From Devosia sp. (lineage in GTDB: Bacteria > Pseudomonadota > Alphaproteobacteria > Rhizobiales > Devosiaceae), in contig JADGNE010000011.1 in the NCBI GenBank assembly GCA_015234425.1, positions 1 through 56,039 on the forward strand: a DNA stretch of 56,039 nt, given 5' to 3'. The notes beneath the pieces were generated by a model that worked only from the letters and a program-made list of their open reading frames with translations, had not been told where the DNA came from and ran no database searches. Positions 25,876 to 34,957 of this stretch are shown here, one piece after another. Positions within the stretch are counted from its first letter, which is position 1. Each line of letters opens with the position of its first letter. Both the position numbers and the translations under genes were made by a program.

Positions 25876-26408
25876 TGCGCTATGCGCTGTTCCTTGCGCC
25901 CTTGCTGGCGCTCGTCGGGCTGGTGGCGATCTTCGCCACCTCCATGGACCGCAACCCCAATCTCGTGCGCTCGGTGCTGATCGACAAGCAGGCGCCCGAG
26001 TTTGCCCTGGCGGCGGTCGAGGGTCTCGATGTTCCCGGCTTTGATACTGCCGCCCTCAAGGGCGAGCCGACGGTGGTCAATGTCTTTGCCAGCTGGTGCA
26101 TTCCCTGTCGCGACGAGCACCCGCTGCTCGAAACGCTAAAAGCCCAGACCAACGTGCGTCTCTATGGCATCAATCATTCCGATGCCCCGGAAAACGCCCG
26201 CGCCTTCCTCGCCGAGCTTGGCAATCCCTATGACGCCGTCGGCGCTGATCGTGACCGCCGCGTCTCGATCGACTGGGGTGTCTATGGCGTGCCCGAAACC
26301 TTCGTGGTCAACGGCGATGGCGTCATCACCTTCAAGCATGTGGGGCCGCTGACGGCCGAGGCCATCACCACCCAATTGCTTCCTGCCTTGGAAAAGGCCG
26401 GTCTCTAG
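25875..26408 (+). CDS. ccmG: Thiol:disulfide interchange protein CcmG/DsbE
   Basis: Membrane-anchored periplasmic thioredoxin that keeps apocytochrome c cysteines reduced. It has 177 residues. N-terminal anchor (about 3-22), then the active site FASWCIPCRDEHPLL (CIPC near 73-76), and the conserved GVYGVPETFVVNGDGVI with a cis-proline. ATG 25875 overlaps the ccmD stop by one base; TTG 25872 is an alternative. Last gene of the ccmABCDG operon. Confidence 0.95.
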   Translation: MRYALFLAPLLALVGLVAIFATSMDRNPNLVRSVLIDKQAPEFALAAVEGLDVPGFDTAALKGEPTVVNVFASWCIPCRDEHPLLETLKAQTNVRLYGINHSDAPENARAFLAELGNPYDAVGADRDRRVSIDWGVYGVPETFVVNGDGVITFKHVGPLTAEAITTQLLPALEKAGL

Positions 26409-26415
26409 TTGAGAA

Positions 26416-26441
26416 TGGCGCCTCCCTGGGAGGAGGCGCCA
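26416..26441 (+). promoter_or_regulatory. Hairpin covering the ribosome binding site of the SRPBCC gene
   Basis: TGGCGCCTCC / GGAGGCGCCA, a perfect 10-bp stem with a 6-nt loop, between the ccmG stop and ATG 26443. The 3' arm contains the GGAGG Shine-Dalgarno, so the site would be masked in the RNA. Confidence 0.55.
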
Positions 26442-26442
26442 A

Positions 26443-26901
26443 ATGTCCCGCATCGACCGTTGCAGCCGCATCATCGAGGCCTCGCCCGAGGCCGTCTATG
26501 CCGCCATGACCGACCCCGACGCCCTCGTCGACTGGCTGCCGCCCGACGGCATGAGCGGGGAAATCCTCCACTTCGACCTGCGACCCGGCGGCACCTGCCG
26601 CATGGTGCTGCGCTATGCCGACGCCGCCATATCCGGCAAGAGCGGGGCCAATGAGGACATCTCGGACCTGCGCTTTCTCGACCTTGTGCCGGGCTCGCTG
26701 GTGTCTCAGTCCATCGACTTCGTTTCCGATGATCCCCGCTTTGCCGGCACCATGGTGATGCACTGGAAGCTCCTGGCCGTGCCGCAGGGCACGGAAGTCA
26801 CCATGGAGGCCCATGCGGTGCCGGAGGGGATTTCCCAGGCCGATCATCTCGCCGGAATGCGTGCCTCGCTCGACAATCTCCAGCGGTTCTTCGCCGACTA
26901 G
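26443..26901 (+). CDS. SRPBCC (AHSA1/START-like) family protein
   Basis: Small hydrophobic-ligand-binding fold protein of 152 residues. N-terminal RIIEASPEAVYAAMTDPDALVDWLPP (about 9-34) and C-terminal HLAGMRASLDNLQRFFA are characteristic of AHSA1-type polyketide-cyclase-like proteins. No ligand can be deduced. It lies 34 nt after ccmG behind an SD-masking hairpin, so it may be expressed at a different level from the ccm operon. Its last 4 nt overlap the convergent GntR gene. Confidence 0.85.
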   Translation: MSRIDRCSRIIEASPEAVYAAMTDPDALVDWLPPDGMSGEILHFDLRPGGTCRMVLRYADAAISGKSGANEDISDLRFLDLVPGSLVSQSIDFVSDDPRFAGTMVMHWKLLAVPQGTEVTMEAHAVPEGISQADHLAGMRASLDNLQRFFAD

Positions 26902-27674
26902 CTGTCCTCTTCCATGCGGCCGGCCGCACGGGCAAAACCGTCGGCAATGGCGACCCGCATGGCGTCTCGTGCCCCCTTGGCATCGCCCTCGCTGATCGCC
27001 CGGGCAATGGCGCCGTGAACGGTGACCGTCTGCGCCAGCGCTGTCGGTTCATTGACCGGCGAGGAAATGGTGAAGGCCGCCGTCAGGGCCATTTCCACCA
27101 ATGCGCTGATCGAGGCCATGAAGGGATTGCCGGAGGCTTCGGCGACGAGGCGATGAAACTGCAGGTCGTGCCGGGCGAAATCCTGCGGCGTTGTCGATGC
27201 TTCCATCTCTGCCACGGCCTCGACCATGGCCGCCGCCTGCTCGTCGGTGCGCCTCTCCGCGGCAAGGGCCGCCGCCTCGATCTCGATGCCGATGCGCACT
27301 TCCGCCAGGCTGCGCAGGAAGCTCACCTCGGGGCCGAGCTCGAAATGCCAGGCCAGCACGTCGGCATCGAAGAGGTTCCAGCGATTGCGCGGCAGCACGC
27401 GCGTGCCGATGCGCGCCCGTGCTTCGATCAGCCCTTTGGCCGCAAGCGTCTTCAGGGCCTCGCGCAGCACCGTGCGCGACACGCCGAACTGTTCAAGCAG
27501 TTCTCCGTCGGACGGCAGGATAATGCCTTCGGCATAGCGCCCGGAGACAATGGCGAAACCAAGCTGCCAAAGCACATCGGAATGCAGGTTGCGGGCAGGG
27601 TTGCGGCCTGAGAGCGACGCGATCAAGTCGCCCGAGTGTCGTGCCCGTCCACTCGATCGATCCATATTCGTCAT
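26898..27674 (-). CDS. FadR-subfamily (GntR) transcriptional regulator
   Basis: Regulator of 258 residues. Winged-helix N-terminus with GIILPSDGELLEQFGVSRTVLREALKTLAAKGLIE (about 50-84), then FCD ligand domain (about 110-240) with HxxFHRLVAEASGNP, whose histidine and aspartate residues normally bind metal and ligand. The segment NRWNLFDADVLAWH is similar to regulators of sugar acid metabolism. Divergent from an M20 peptidase, with a TNGTNNNACNA operator in between. Ligand unknown. Confidence 0.9.
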   Translation of the reverse strand: MTNMDRSSGRARHSGDLIASLSGRNPARNLHSDVLWQLGFAIVSGRYAEGIILPSDGELLEQFGVSRTVLREALKTLAAKGLIEARARIGTRVLPRNRWNLFDADVLAWHFELGPEVSFLRSLAEVRIGIEIEAAALAAERRTDEQAAAMVEAVAEMEASTTPQDFARHDLQFHRLVAEASGNPFMASISALVEMALTAAFTISSPVNEPTALAQTVTVHGAIARAISEGDAKGARDAMRVAIADGFARAAGRMEEDS

Positions 27675-27717
27675 CCTCGCACCATGAAAGTGTTGTCTGC
27701 GCTCATCATAGGCGCAT

Positions 27718-27728
27718 TAGTATGACAA
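27718..27728. promoter_or_regulatory. FadR-type GntR operator
   Basis: TAGTATGACAA fits the FCD-type consensus TNGTNNNACNA; with its flanks it forms ATTAGT-ATG-ACAAT. It lies 44 nt upstream of the GntR start and 87 nt upstream of the M20 peptidase. Confidence 0.6.
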
Positions 27729-27814
27729 TAAACACCCCCCTGCGAAGGGTGGACATGGCGCTTATCCCTGCGTCATGGTGCGGCACCTTACCGGATTCGT
27801 CGCAGGACTAGAAA

Positions 27815-29206
27815 ATGCCCAACCCCGCCCAGATTGATGCCGTTCTCGCCCAGGTTGATGCCGGGCTCGAGCAAAGCCTGTCGCGGCTGTTCGAACTCCT
27901 GCGCATCAAGTCCATATCGACCGATCCGGCCTCCGCCGCCGAATGCCAGCGCGCCGCCGACTGGATCACGGGTGAACTCAATGCGCTCGGCTTTTCCGCC
28001 GCTGCCCGTCCGACGCCGGGCCACCCGGTCGTCGTTGCCCATGGCCCCGAGCAGCCCGGTCCGCATGTGCTGTTCTACGCCCATTACGACGTCCAGCCGG
28101 TCGATCCGCTGAACCTCTGGCACACCGACCCGTTCGAGCCCCAGCTCAAGGAAGATGCCCAGGGCCGCAAGATCATCGTGGCGCGCGGTGCCTCGGACGA
28201 CAAGGGTCAGATGCTGACCTTCATCGAAGCCTGCCGCGCCTGGAAGGCTGCCACGGGGTCGCTGCCGCTGCGCGTGTCGCTTCTGCTCGAGGGCGAGGAA
28301 GAATCCGGCGGCAAGAACCTGCCGCCCTTCATGCGCGAGAACGCTGCCGAGCTGAAGGCGGACGTGGCCCTGGTCTGCGACACCGACATGTGGGACCGCA
28401 GCACGCCCTCGATCAACACCATGCTGCGTGGCCTCGTGGCCGACGAAATCGAAATCACTGCCGCCAACAAGGATCTGCATTCGGGCATGTTTGGCAATGC
28501 CGCACGCAATCCCAATCAGGTGCTGGCCGAGATCATCGCCAGCCTCCGTGCGCCCGACGGCTCGGTGACCATTGCCGGTTTTTATGACGACGTCGCGGAG
28601 CTCTCACCCGAAATCAAGGCACAGTGGGCGGGTCTCGGCTTCGACGAGAAGGCATTTCTGGGCGATGTCGGCCTGTCTCTGCCCGCCGGTGAACAGAGCC
28701 GCAGCGTGCTCGAAACGCTCTGGGCGCGTCCGACCTGCGAAATCAACGGCATGAGCGGCGGCTATATAGGCGACGGCTTCAAGACCGTCATCCCGGCCAA
28801 GGCCAGCGCCAAGATTTCCTTCCGCCTCGTTTCCGGCCAGAACCCCGACAAAATCCGCGCCGCCTTCCGCGCCCATGTCGAGGCACGCCTGCCGGCCGAT
28901 TGCACCGTCAGCTACACGCCCCATGGCGGATCGCCCGCCATCACCGTGCCGTCAGACGGCGAGTTTGTGCGCAAGGCGCTCGCCGGGCTTTCGGATGAAT
29001 GGAACAAACAGGCTGTCATCACCGGTTCGGGCGGTTCCATCCCGGTTGTGGGTGAATTCAAGTCCATCCTCGGGCTCGACACGCTGCTCATCGGCTTTGC
29101 CCAGATCGATGACCAGATCCACAGCCCCAACGAGAAATACGACCTCGAAAGCTTCCACCGCGGCATCCGCTCCTGGGTGCGCGTCCTGGCTGCCTTGGCC
29201 GAGTAA
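27815..29206 (+). CDS. M20 family metallopeptidase (dipeptidase/acetylornithine-deacetylase-like)
   Basis: Zinc-dependent hydrolase of 463 residues. The conserved M20 metal ligands are visible: HVLFYAHYDVQPVDP (H90 and D92 area), ARGASDDKGQML (bridging Asp), EGEEESGG (catalytic and metal Glu) and VCDTDMW. The insert/dimerisation domain is about 190-310. The ending LIGFAQIDDQIHSPNEKYDLESFHRGI supplies the last histidine. It likely acts on peptides or N-acyl amino acids. The divergent GntR regulator may control it. Confidence 0.9.
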   Translation: MPNPAQIDAVLAQVDAGLEQSLSRLFELLRIKSISTDPASAAECQRAADWITGELNALGFSAAARPTPGHPVVVAHGPEQPGPHVLFYAHYDVQPVDPLNLWHTDPFEPQLKEDAQGRKIIVARGASDDKGQMLTFIEACRAWKAATGSLPLRVSLLLEGEEESGGKNLPPFMRENAAELKADVALVCDTDMWDRSTPSINTMLRGLVADEIEITAANKDLHSGMFGNAARNPNQVLAEIIASLRAPDGSVTIAGFYDDVAELSPEIKAQWAGLGFDEKAFLGDVGLSLPAGEQSRSVLETLWARPTCEINGMSGGYIGDGFKTVIPAKASAKISFRLVSGQNPDKIRAAFRAHVEARLPADCTVSYTPHGGSPAITVPSDGEFVRKALAGLSDEWNKQAVITGSGGSIPVVGEFKSILGLDTLLIGFAQIDDQIHSPNEKYDLESFHRGIRSWVRVLAALAE

Positions 29207-29229
29207 AGGCTCCGCTTTTTTCGCGAAGA

Positions 29230-29345
29230 TACCCCCGCCCAACCTCCCCCTGAAAAAAGGGGGAGGAGCCCATAGGTGGCTCTCTGACGCCGCCGCAAAC
29301 CCGGTGCTGTCCCTCCCCTCCTGCAGGGGGAGGCTAGGTGGGGGT
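29230..29345. repeat. GC-rich palindromic intergenic repeats (copies 4 and 5)
   Basis: CCTCCCCC (29243-29250) / GGGGGAGG (29259-29266), and a second palindrome around CTGCAG (about 29312-29332) with tail CTAGGTGGGGG. Same core and tail as 4776-4810. They occupy the gap between the M20 and DUF1304 genes. Confidence 0.55.
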
Positions 29346-29370
29346 CTTTGTTGAGGCGAGGTGGGGGGCT

Positions 29371-29733
29371 TCACCCCAACACAACCGCCAGCAGCGCGAT
29401 CACGGCCGGAACAGTCTGGATGAAGAGGATCTTCCGCCCCACCGTTACGGCGCCGAAAATTCCCGCCACGGCGACACAGGCGAGGAAGAAAATCTGGACC
29501 TGCCAGCCGAAGGCCGGGTCGGGATGGACCAGTCCCCAGATCAGTCCGGCCGCCAGAAACCCGTTATAAAGGCCCTGATTAGCGGCCAGAGCCTTGGTCG
29601 CCCTCGAAAACTCCGGTGTCAGCCCAAAGGCTTTTCGCCCACGCGGGCTATCCCACCAGACCATTTCGAGCAGCATGATGTAGACATGCAAAAGTGCAAT
29701 CCCCGCGACCAGAACTGCCGCAATTGCCGGCAT
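29371..29733 (-). CDS. DUF1304 membrane protein
   Basis: Small membrane protein of 120 residues with four hydrophobic segments. Recognised by HVYIMLLEMVWWDSPRGRKAFG (about 15-36) and NQGLYNGFLAAGLIWGL (about 52-68), the DUF1304 signature. No known function. Its ATG directly abuts the deoD TAA stop, indicating an operon with deoD. Confidence 0.9.
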   Translation of the reverse strand: MPAIAAVLVAGIALLHVYIMLLEMVWWDSPRGRKAFGLTPEFSRATKALAANQGLYNGFLAAGLIWGLVHPDPAFGWQVQIFFLACVAVAGIFGAVTVGRKILFIQTVPAVIALLAVVLG

Positions 29734-30444
29734 TTACGCCTCCACCGCCACATCGAGCGCCAGTTCCACCATTTCCCTCAGCGAGCTCTGCCGCGCTTCG
29801 GCGTCGATCTCTTCCTTGGTGATCAGACAATCGGTCATGGTGCAGATGGTCAGCGCCCGCACATCAAAGCGGGCCGCCAGCGTATAAAGCGCCGCCGCTT
29901 CCATCTCGACGCCGATCACGCCGTGCGCGGGCAGGGCGTCATACCCTTCAAACCCATTCGCGTGATAAAAAATGTCCGAGGAGAGCATATTGCCGGCGTG
30001 GTAGCGCAGCCCCCCCGCGTCGGCCTTGTCGGCCGCTGAACGCAGCAGGCCAAAATCGGCAATCGGAGCAAAATTGAAGGCGCCGAACCTTCCCTTGACG
30101 ATTGACGAGTCCGTGGATGCGCCCTGCGCCAGGATGATGTCGCGCACTTTCACCTTCGCATTGAGCCCGCCACAGGTGCCCACGCGGATCAGCGTTTTCG
30201 TACCATAGGTATTGATCAGCTCATGCACATAGATCGAGAGCGAGGGCTGGCCCATGCCCGACGCCTGCACGGAAACCGGCTTGCCCTTCCAGGTGCCGGT
30301 ATAGCCGAGGCAATTGCGAACCGAGTTTACCAGCCGCGGGCTTTCGAAAAAGGTTTCGGCGATCCATTTGGCGCGCAGCGGGTCGCCCGGCAGAAGCACG
30401 GCGTCTGCATAATCACCCGGCTTGGCATGGTTGTGCGGCGTCAT
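29734..30444 (-). CDS. deoD: Purine nucleoside phosphorylase DeoD
   Basis: Hexameric high-molecular-mass purine nucleoside phosphorylase of nucleoside salvage. It has 236 residues. Conserved blocks are VLLPGDPLRAKWIAETFF near the N-terminus, the phosphate-binding and base regions LIRVGTCGGLNAKV and GVEMEAAALYTLAARF with catalytic contacts, and the C-terminal DCLITKEEI. ATG 30444 is chosen since MTPHNHAKPGDYADAVL is the DeoD start; frames upstream lack homology. Co-transcribed with DUF1304. Confidence 0.95.
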   Translation of the reverse strand: MTPHNHAKPGDYADAVLLPGDPLRAKWIAETFFESPRLVNSVRNCLGYTGTWKGKPVSVQASGMGQPSLSIYVHELINTYGTKTLIRVGTCGGLNAKVKVRDIILAQGASTDSSIVKGRFGAFNFAPIADFGLLRSAADKADAGGLRYHAGNMLSSDIFYHANGFEGYDALPAHGVIGVEMEAAALYTLAARFDVRALTICTMTDCLITKEEIDAEARQSSLREMVELALDVAVEA

Positions 30445-30619
30445 CTTTCGTCCCCAATGTGCAATTCCGAGCGAAAGCTTACTCACGCCGGAAGCGCAAA
30501 GACAATCCCGGCCCGGGAACGGCACATGGGCCCCATGCATTGGTCAGGACCAGCAAGTGCTTGACGGGCGGGCGCGCTGGCCCCATCTACGGGCCGCACA
30601 GTTTTCTGAGGAGGCACAT

Positions 30620-31573
30620 ATGGTCGCCAAGATCTTCATCGACGGGGAAGCGGGTACAACGGGTCTGCAGATCCGGGAACGCCTTGCCGGTCGTCGCGAC
30701 CTCGAAGTGCTCTCCATTGCCGCTGACAAGCGCAAGGACCAGGACGAGCGCAAGCGCCTGCTCAACGCTGCCGATGTCGCCATCCTCTGCCTGCCCGACG
30801 AGGCAGCAAAGGAGAGCGTTAGCCTCATCGACAATGGCACCACCCGGGTCATCGATGCCTCCACCGCCTATCGCGTCGATCCCGACTGGACCTATGGCTT
30901 TGCCGAAATGGACAAGGGCCAGACCGAGGCCATCGCGAAGGCGCGCTTCGTTGCCAATCCCGGTTGCTGGCCCCAGGGCCTCATCGCCGGCCTGCGCCCG
31001 CTGATCGCCGCCGGTCTCGTGCCCGCCGATTTCCAGGCCATCTACCATGGCATTTCCGGCTATTCCGGCGGTGGCAAGCAGATGATCGCCGAATATGAGG
31101 CCGAAGGCGGAACGCCCAGCCAGTTCATGCCTTATGGCCTCACCTTCGCGCACAAGCATCTGCCCGAGATGACCGCCTATACCGGCCTTAAGTCGGCGCC
31201 GCTGTTCCAGCCCGTCGTCGGCAATTTCGCGCAGGGGATGACCACGTCCATCCCGCTGCAGCTCGGCACTTTTGCCAAGGTGCCGACAGGCGCCGAGATC
31301 CATGCTGCGCTGGCTGATTATTTCGCCGCCATCCCGGACAGTTTTGTGCGCGTCGCCGCCTATGATCCAGCGCTGGGCAAGACCGCTGCGCTCGATCCGC
31401 AGGCCCATAACGGCACCAATACGCTCACCCTGCATGTCTTTGCCAATGACAGCCGGGCCCAGGCCGCCATCCTTGCGGTCTACGACAATCTGGGCAAGGG
31501 TGCCTCTGGAGCCGCCGTCCAGAACCTCAATCTGATGCTGGGTGTATCCGCCAGCGAAAGCCTCGCCGCCTGA
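30620..31573 (+). CDS. argC: N-acetyl-gamma-glutamyl-phosphate reductase, type 2
   Basis: NADPH-dependent arginine biosynthesis enzyme. It has 317 residues, the length of the short type 2 class. IFIDGEAGTTGLQIRERL (about 5-22) is the dinucleotide-binding N-terminus; the catalytic cysteine is in VANPGCWPQGLIAGL (about 113-127); GYSGGGKQMI and LTFAHKHLPEM also fit. ATG 30620 with GAGGAGGC just upstream is preferred over far upstream in-frame starts. A small acetyltransferase follows by 25 nt, likely the same transcript. Confidence 0.95.
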   Translation: MVAKIFIDGEAGTTGLQIRERLAGRRDLEVLSIAADKRKDQDERKRLLNAADVAILCLPDEAAKESVSLIDNGTTRVIDASTAYRVDPDWTYGFAEMDKGQTEAIAKARFVANPGCWPQGLIAGLRPLIAAGLVPADFQAIYHGISGYSGGGKQMIAEYEAEGGTPSQFMPYGLTFAHKHLPEMTAYTGLKSAPLFQPVVGNFAQGMTTSIPLQLGTFAKVPTGAEIHAALADYFAAIPDSFVRVAAYDPALGKTAALDPQAHNGTNTLTLHVFANDSRAQAAILAVYDNLGKGASGAAVQNLNLMLGVSASESLAA

Positions 31574-31598
31574 CGGCAGGAGAAAGGGCCGCATAAAA

Positions 31599-31895
31599 AT
31601 GGCCGAGACGGAACTGAAGATCCTACGCGAAGAGGGCCCCACGCGGGGCCGCTACGTCATCCATCTGGCGCCCGGCGCCGAGGCGGAGATGACCTATCGC
31701 AAGGCGGGCGCTGGCCCGATGATCATCGATCACACCGGCGTCCCCACCGAGTATGAAGGTCGCGGCATCGCCCTGCGCCTCGTCAAGGCGGCCATCGCGG
31801 ACGCCCAAGAGCAAAACTTCAAGATCAAGCCCGTCTGCCCCTACGTCGTCGCCCAATTCCGCCGCCACCCCGAGTGGGGCCTTTTGCTGGGCTAG
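31599..31895 (+). CDS. Small GNAT-like N-acetyltransferase (NATD1/YjdJ type)
   Basis: Compact acetyltransferase-fold protein of 98 residues. RYVIHLAPGAEAEMTYRKAG (about 18-37), then MIIDHTGVPTEYEGRGIALRLVKAAI (about 41-66), the acetyl-CoA motif, and the ending KIKPVCPYVVAQFRRHPEW, where the conserved cysteine precedes YV. This matches the short YjdJ/NATD1 group, whose substrate is unknown. It follows argC closely, but no arginine role is established. Confidence 0.88.
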   Translation: MAETELKILREEGPTRGRYVIHLAPGAEAEMTYRKAGAGPMIIDHTGVPTEYEGRGIALRLVKAAIADAQEQNFKIKPVCPYVVAQFRRHPEWGLLLG

Positions 31896-32064
31896 ATTGA
31901 AAAATTGACGCTCACCGGCTCTGTTGAAATCGCTGACTGGGGAATTATCGCCAGCCGCGAGAGGACTTGGCTCCTGCTATCGACCGAGGGTTTCACCGAA
32001 ACCATCCCATTTTTACGACATCGGTCGATTTGATCGCCCAATAAGAGTCCTGTCTAGAAACGCA

Positions 32065-33152
32065 ATGCCAATTCGACAAAATGAAAAACTGCAGGCCTTG
32101 CAGGTCATGCGCGCTATTGCGGCTATCGGGGTTCTCCTTTGGCATGCCAGCATATTTATAGGCCCTTATGGTGAGGGCATTGGTACCGTCCTTTTTCACG
32201 CCCATCCATTATTGGGGTGGATTTGTTCTTTGTCATTTGCGGGTTTGTTATCTACTTGTCGTCCACAAAAAGGACGACGGCCGGTACTACCACAATCTCC
32301 CCCGCCGTGTTCCTGATAAAGCGCCTAGCGCGGATTCTTCCACTATATGTGACGTGTACGATAACGCTCTTTCTCATCGAGCAACATTCAGAGCGTCAGA
32401 CGTGGGAGCTTCTGTTTCGTAGTCTTGCGTTCATCCCCGTTCATAACGCTGATCAGCCCAACATATTTTCTCCAACCATGACCGTGGGCTGGTCGATCAA
32501 CTACGAAGTCTATTTCTATTTCCTGTTTTTGGTCGCCCTGATGTTCGGCCAAAAATTCCGGAAGCCCCTCACAGCTTGGGCCGTGGTGATCTTCATAGCA
32601 GCCAGCTTGCTCGGTCAGGCACCAGCGATACTGCTTATCGTTACTCACCCGATCAATCTGCTGTTCCTGTCGGGCATCCTGCTCGGGGCCCTATATCGAT
32701 CCGACGTCCGGTTTCCCGACAGAAAAATGGCCATTGCGGCAGTGGTTCTGGCGCCCGTTCCCATCCTGATCCAATACATTGGAAAAATCGGCATAGAGCA
32801 CGGTTTCGCTGGTGTAGGCGGATCCCTGGTTTTCATGCTTGCGCTGACGACCATCGCCGACAAGACGCTCAATATGCGGTGCAACCGCGTTCTCACCTAT
32901 CTCGGTGACATCTCCTATTCGATCTACCTGACCCATCCGATTGTCATGTGGGGCGTCATGTGGGCGAACGAGCGCTATGCCTGGGGCAACCCGATGAGCG
33001 GTTGGTTCTGTGTAGGCGTCACGCTTTTCGCGACCATCGCAGTTTCCGCCCTATCGTACCGCCTCATTGAAATGGGCATCAGCGTTCGTGCGAGGGAATG
33101 GGCTCTCGAAAAGCTCGCCGCGCGGAGCAGGCAAGCTTTGTCTGCGAGTTAG
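32065..33152 (+). pseudogene. Acyltransferase 3 family protein, frameshifted (OafA/YrhL-like)
   Basis: Integral membrane acyltransferase of the surface polysaccharide type, in two frames. The 5' part from ATG 32065 reads QALQVMRAIAAIGVLLWHAS, including the active-site histidine. The 3' part reads GVDLFFVICGFVIYLSS and onward for 300 residues with about nine hydrophobic segments and the ending LTHPIVMWG. The frames join cleanly if one base is restored near 32205-32210, giving HPIIGVDLFF. So a 1-nt deletion, or a sequencing error, breaks it. Base and codon use look less GC-biased than neighbours, suggesting transfer. It lies just left of the integrated element. Confidence 0.85.
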
Positions 33153-33203
33153 AAGCGCCACTGCTCCTGACCCGCGGAAGTCTGTCGAGGTCTAATCGGA
33201 GTT

Positions 33204-33223
33204 GATGGTGGAGCTGAGCGGGA
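33204..33223. repeat. Left attachment repeat (attL)
   Basis: GATGGTGGAGCTGAGCGGGA, identical to 43616-43635, which covers the 3' end and CCA of tRNA-Ala. It marks the left border of the element. Confidence 0.88.
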
Positions 33224-33293
33224 GCTCCATTTTGACGGTCAAAATTCGTAGGAAATCAAGGATTTTCCGGTATTCTGGTCGTTGTAGGTACTC

Positions 33294-33319
33294 ATGGTGG
33301 GTACGAATGTGGGTACGCA
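33294..33319. repeat. Integrase arm-type repeats, left end
   Basis: GGTGGGTACGAA and TGTGGGTACGCA in tandem. The 26-bp segment recurs at 43530-43555 with one mismatch. It overlaps the 5' end of the integrase gene. Confidence 0.6.
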
Positions 33320-33323
33320 TACG

Positions 33324-34732
33324 ATGCCAGCAAAGGGTTCCAGCGACAAGCGCTTCCTTGAGAAACACGGCGATCAATGGCGTGTAACAATTGCGGTGCC
33401 TCGCCATCTGCATGGCCGACTGGGCACTCGTCTCAAACAGTCCCTGCAAACCGATAGCCTAACCGTCGCCAATCGCCTGAAATGGGCCGTTATTGATAGA
33501 CTGCGGGAACGGATCGAGCGGGAAATGCTGGGGGAGGCAACGGACCCGGCGGCGTTGCTGCGGGAGGCCCTGTTGGTTCGGAAAGACTATGAGGCTGCGC
33601 TGGATCCTAATTCGGAAGCCGATATTCGGCGGGGAGTAGAGGCGCGGGCGTATGAAATCCTTGGGCCGGCAACTCGCGTGGAACATGATGACGAGGGTGA
33701 GTATCCCATCTACGATCCCAAGCGGGAAGAATTGGCCCGAACCTATACGCGGTAGCGACGGGCGGGGGCATCCCGCTCTTGCTGCACTATGGCAAGTATC
33801 GAGCGGAATTGAAGCTTAATCGGCGAACCCTCGCCGACGACCAGCGCGGTATCGACCACTTGCAGGCGTGGTGCGCCAAGAACGGCGTTCGTGACGATGT
33901 CGCTGCCATCACTACAAAGGTCGCCAAGCAGTTCACGCGCGACCTTCCCGCCCAGGCGGGCGGTATTCACCCAAGAACCGTAATGAAGTATGTCACCCGC
34001 CTCAGCCAATATTGGGCGTACATGGTCTACCACGAACACTACGACGAAAACCCTTGGAGGTCGGTCGTGGTGAAGGTGGATGAGACACCTCATGACGAGG
34101 AGGAAAGGGCCTTCACTGACGACGAGGTGAGGCGGCTTCTCATAGGCGGCGCTTCGCAAGAAATGCTAGACTTGATGATGATTGGTGCATTGACCGGTGC
34201 CCGTCTCGATGCTGTCGTCGATCTCAAAGTCAAGGACACTGTCGACGGTGCTTTTACCTTCAAGCCGCAGAAGAAGGAGAAGACTTCTCGCGACGTGCCA
34301 ATTCATCCCGCCCTCGCTGAAATCGTTGAACGGCGCTCAAGAGACAAAGGGCCCGAGGATGAGTTTTTTCCTGAATGGCCGAAGCCGAAGAAGGCCGAGT
34401 CCCTGCGGGAACGCAGCTTCAAGGCCAGCAATTTGTTCACCGAGTATCGTCGCAGCTGCGGGGTCGATCAGCGTGTCGAAGGCCGACGGCGGTCTCTCGT
34501 TAACTTCCACTCGTTCCGCAGGTGGTTTATCACCAAGGCCGAGCGCGCCGGCCACAAGGGCGACCTGATCGCCGCCATTGTGGGGCACAAGCGCAGTGGC
34601 ATGACCTTGGGCCGATATTCCGAAGGCCCCGAGTGGAAGGCAGCACGCAGGTGCGTTACTGCCGTGAAGCTACCGCCCTTGGATAAGGGGCCGGTTAAGG
34701 AGGCGCGGGCAGTTACGCCAAGGAAGAGGTAG
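33324..34732 (+). pseudogene. Tyrosine recombinase (phage-type integrase), frameshifted
   Basis: Site-specific integrase in two frames. The first part (33324 to about 33750) has the typical N-terminus DKRFLEKHGDQWRVTIAVPR. The second (from about 33745) has LLLHYGKYRAELKLNRRTLA, the SAM-like core-binding domain, then the catalytic domain with R in GALTGARLDAVVDL, HSFRRW (H-x-x-R) and the region of the nucleophile Tyr in SGMTLGRYSEG. Restoring one T in TATAC at 33744-33748 gives TYYAVATGGGIP and fuses the frames. ATG 33294 is a possible longer start through the arm repeats. Confidence 0.9.
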
Positions 34733-34791
34733 AGGGACTCTCCCCGAAATTCGATGTAACCTATTGTTATCGTTCAAGTAGACAATTCGAG

Positions 34792-34811
34792 CGGGTACCC
34801 GAGTGGGTACG
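34792..34811. repeat. CGGGTACCCG palindrome and GTGGGTACG copy after the integrase
   Basis: A 10-bp palindrome (34792-34801) and the motif GTGGGTACG (34803-34811), 60-80 nt after the integrase stop. The motif matches the arm-type sequences at the element ends. Confidence 0.45.
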
Positions 34812-34957
34812 GTTGTTATCAGGCCGTGTCAACATTCCGGCTGGCAGGCGGTCCGCGTATTCGGCCTGACCTTGCCGATTGAGTCTTGTGGACTTGTCGA
34901 ATTTCGACAGGTTGATACGGTTCACCAAGCGCAGATTGCCAGCAAAGGGATAAGAGC

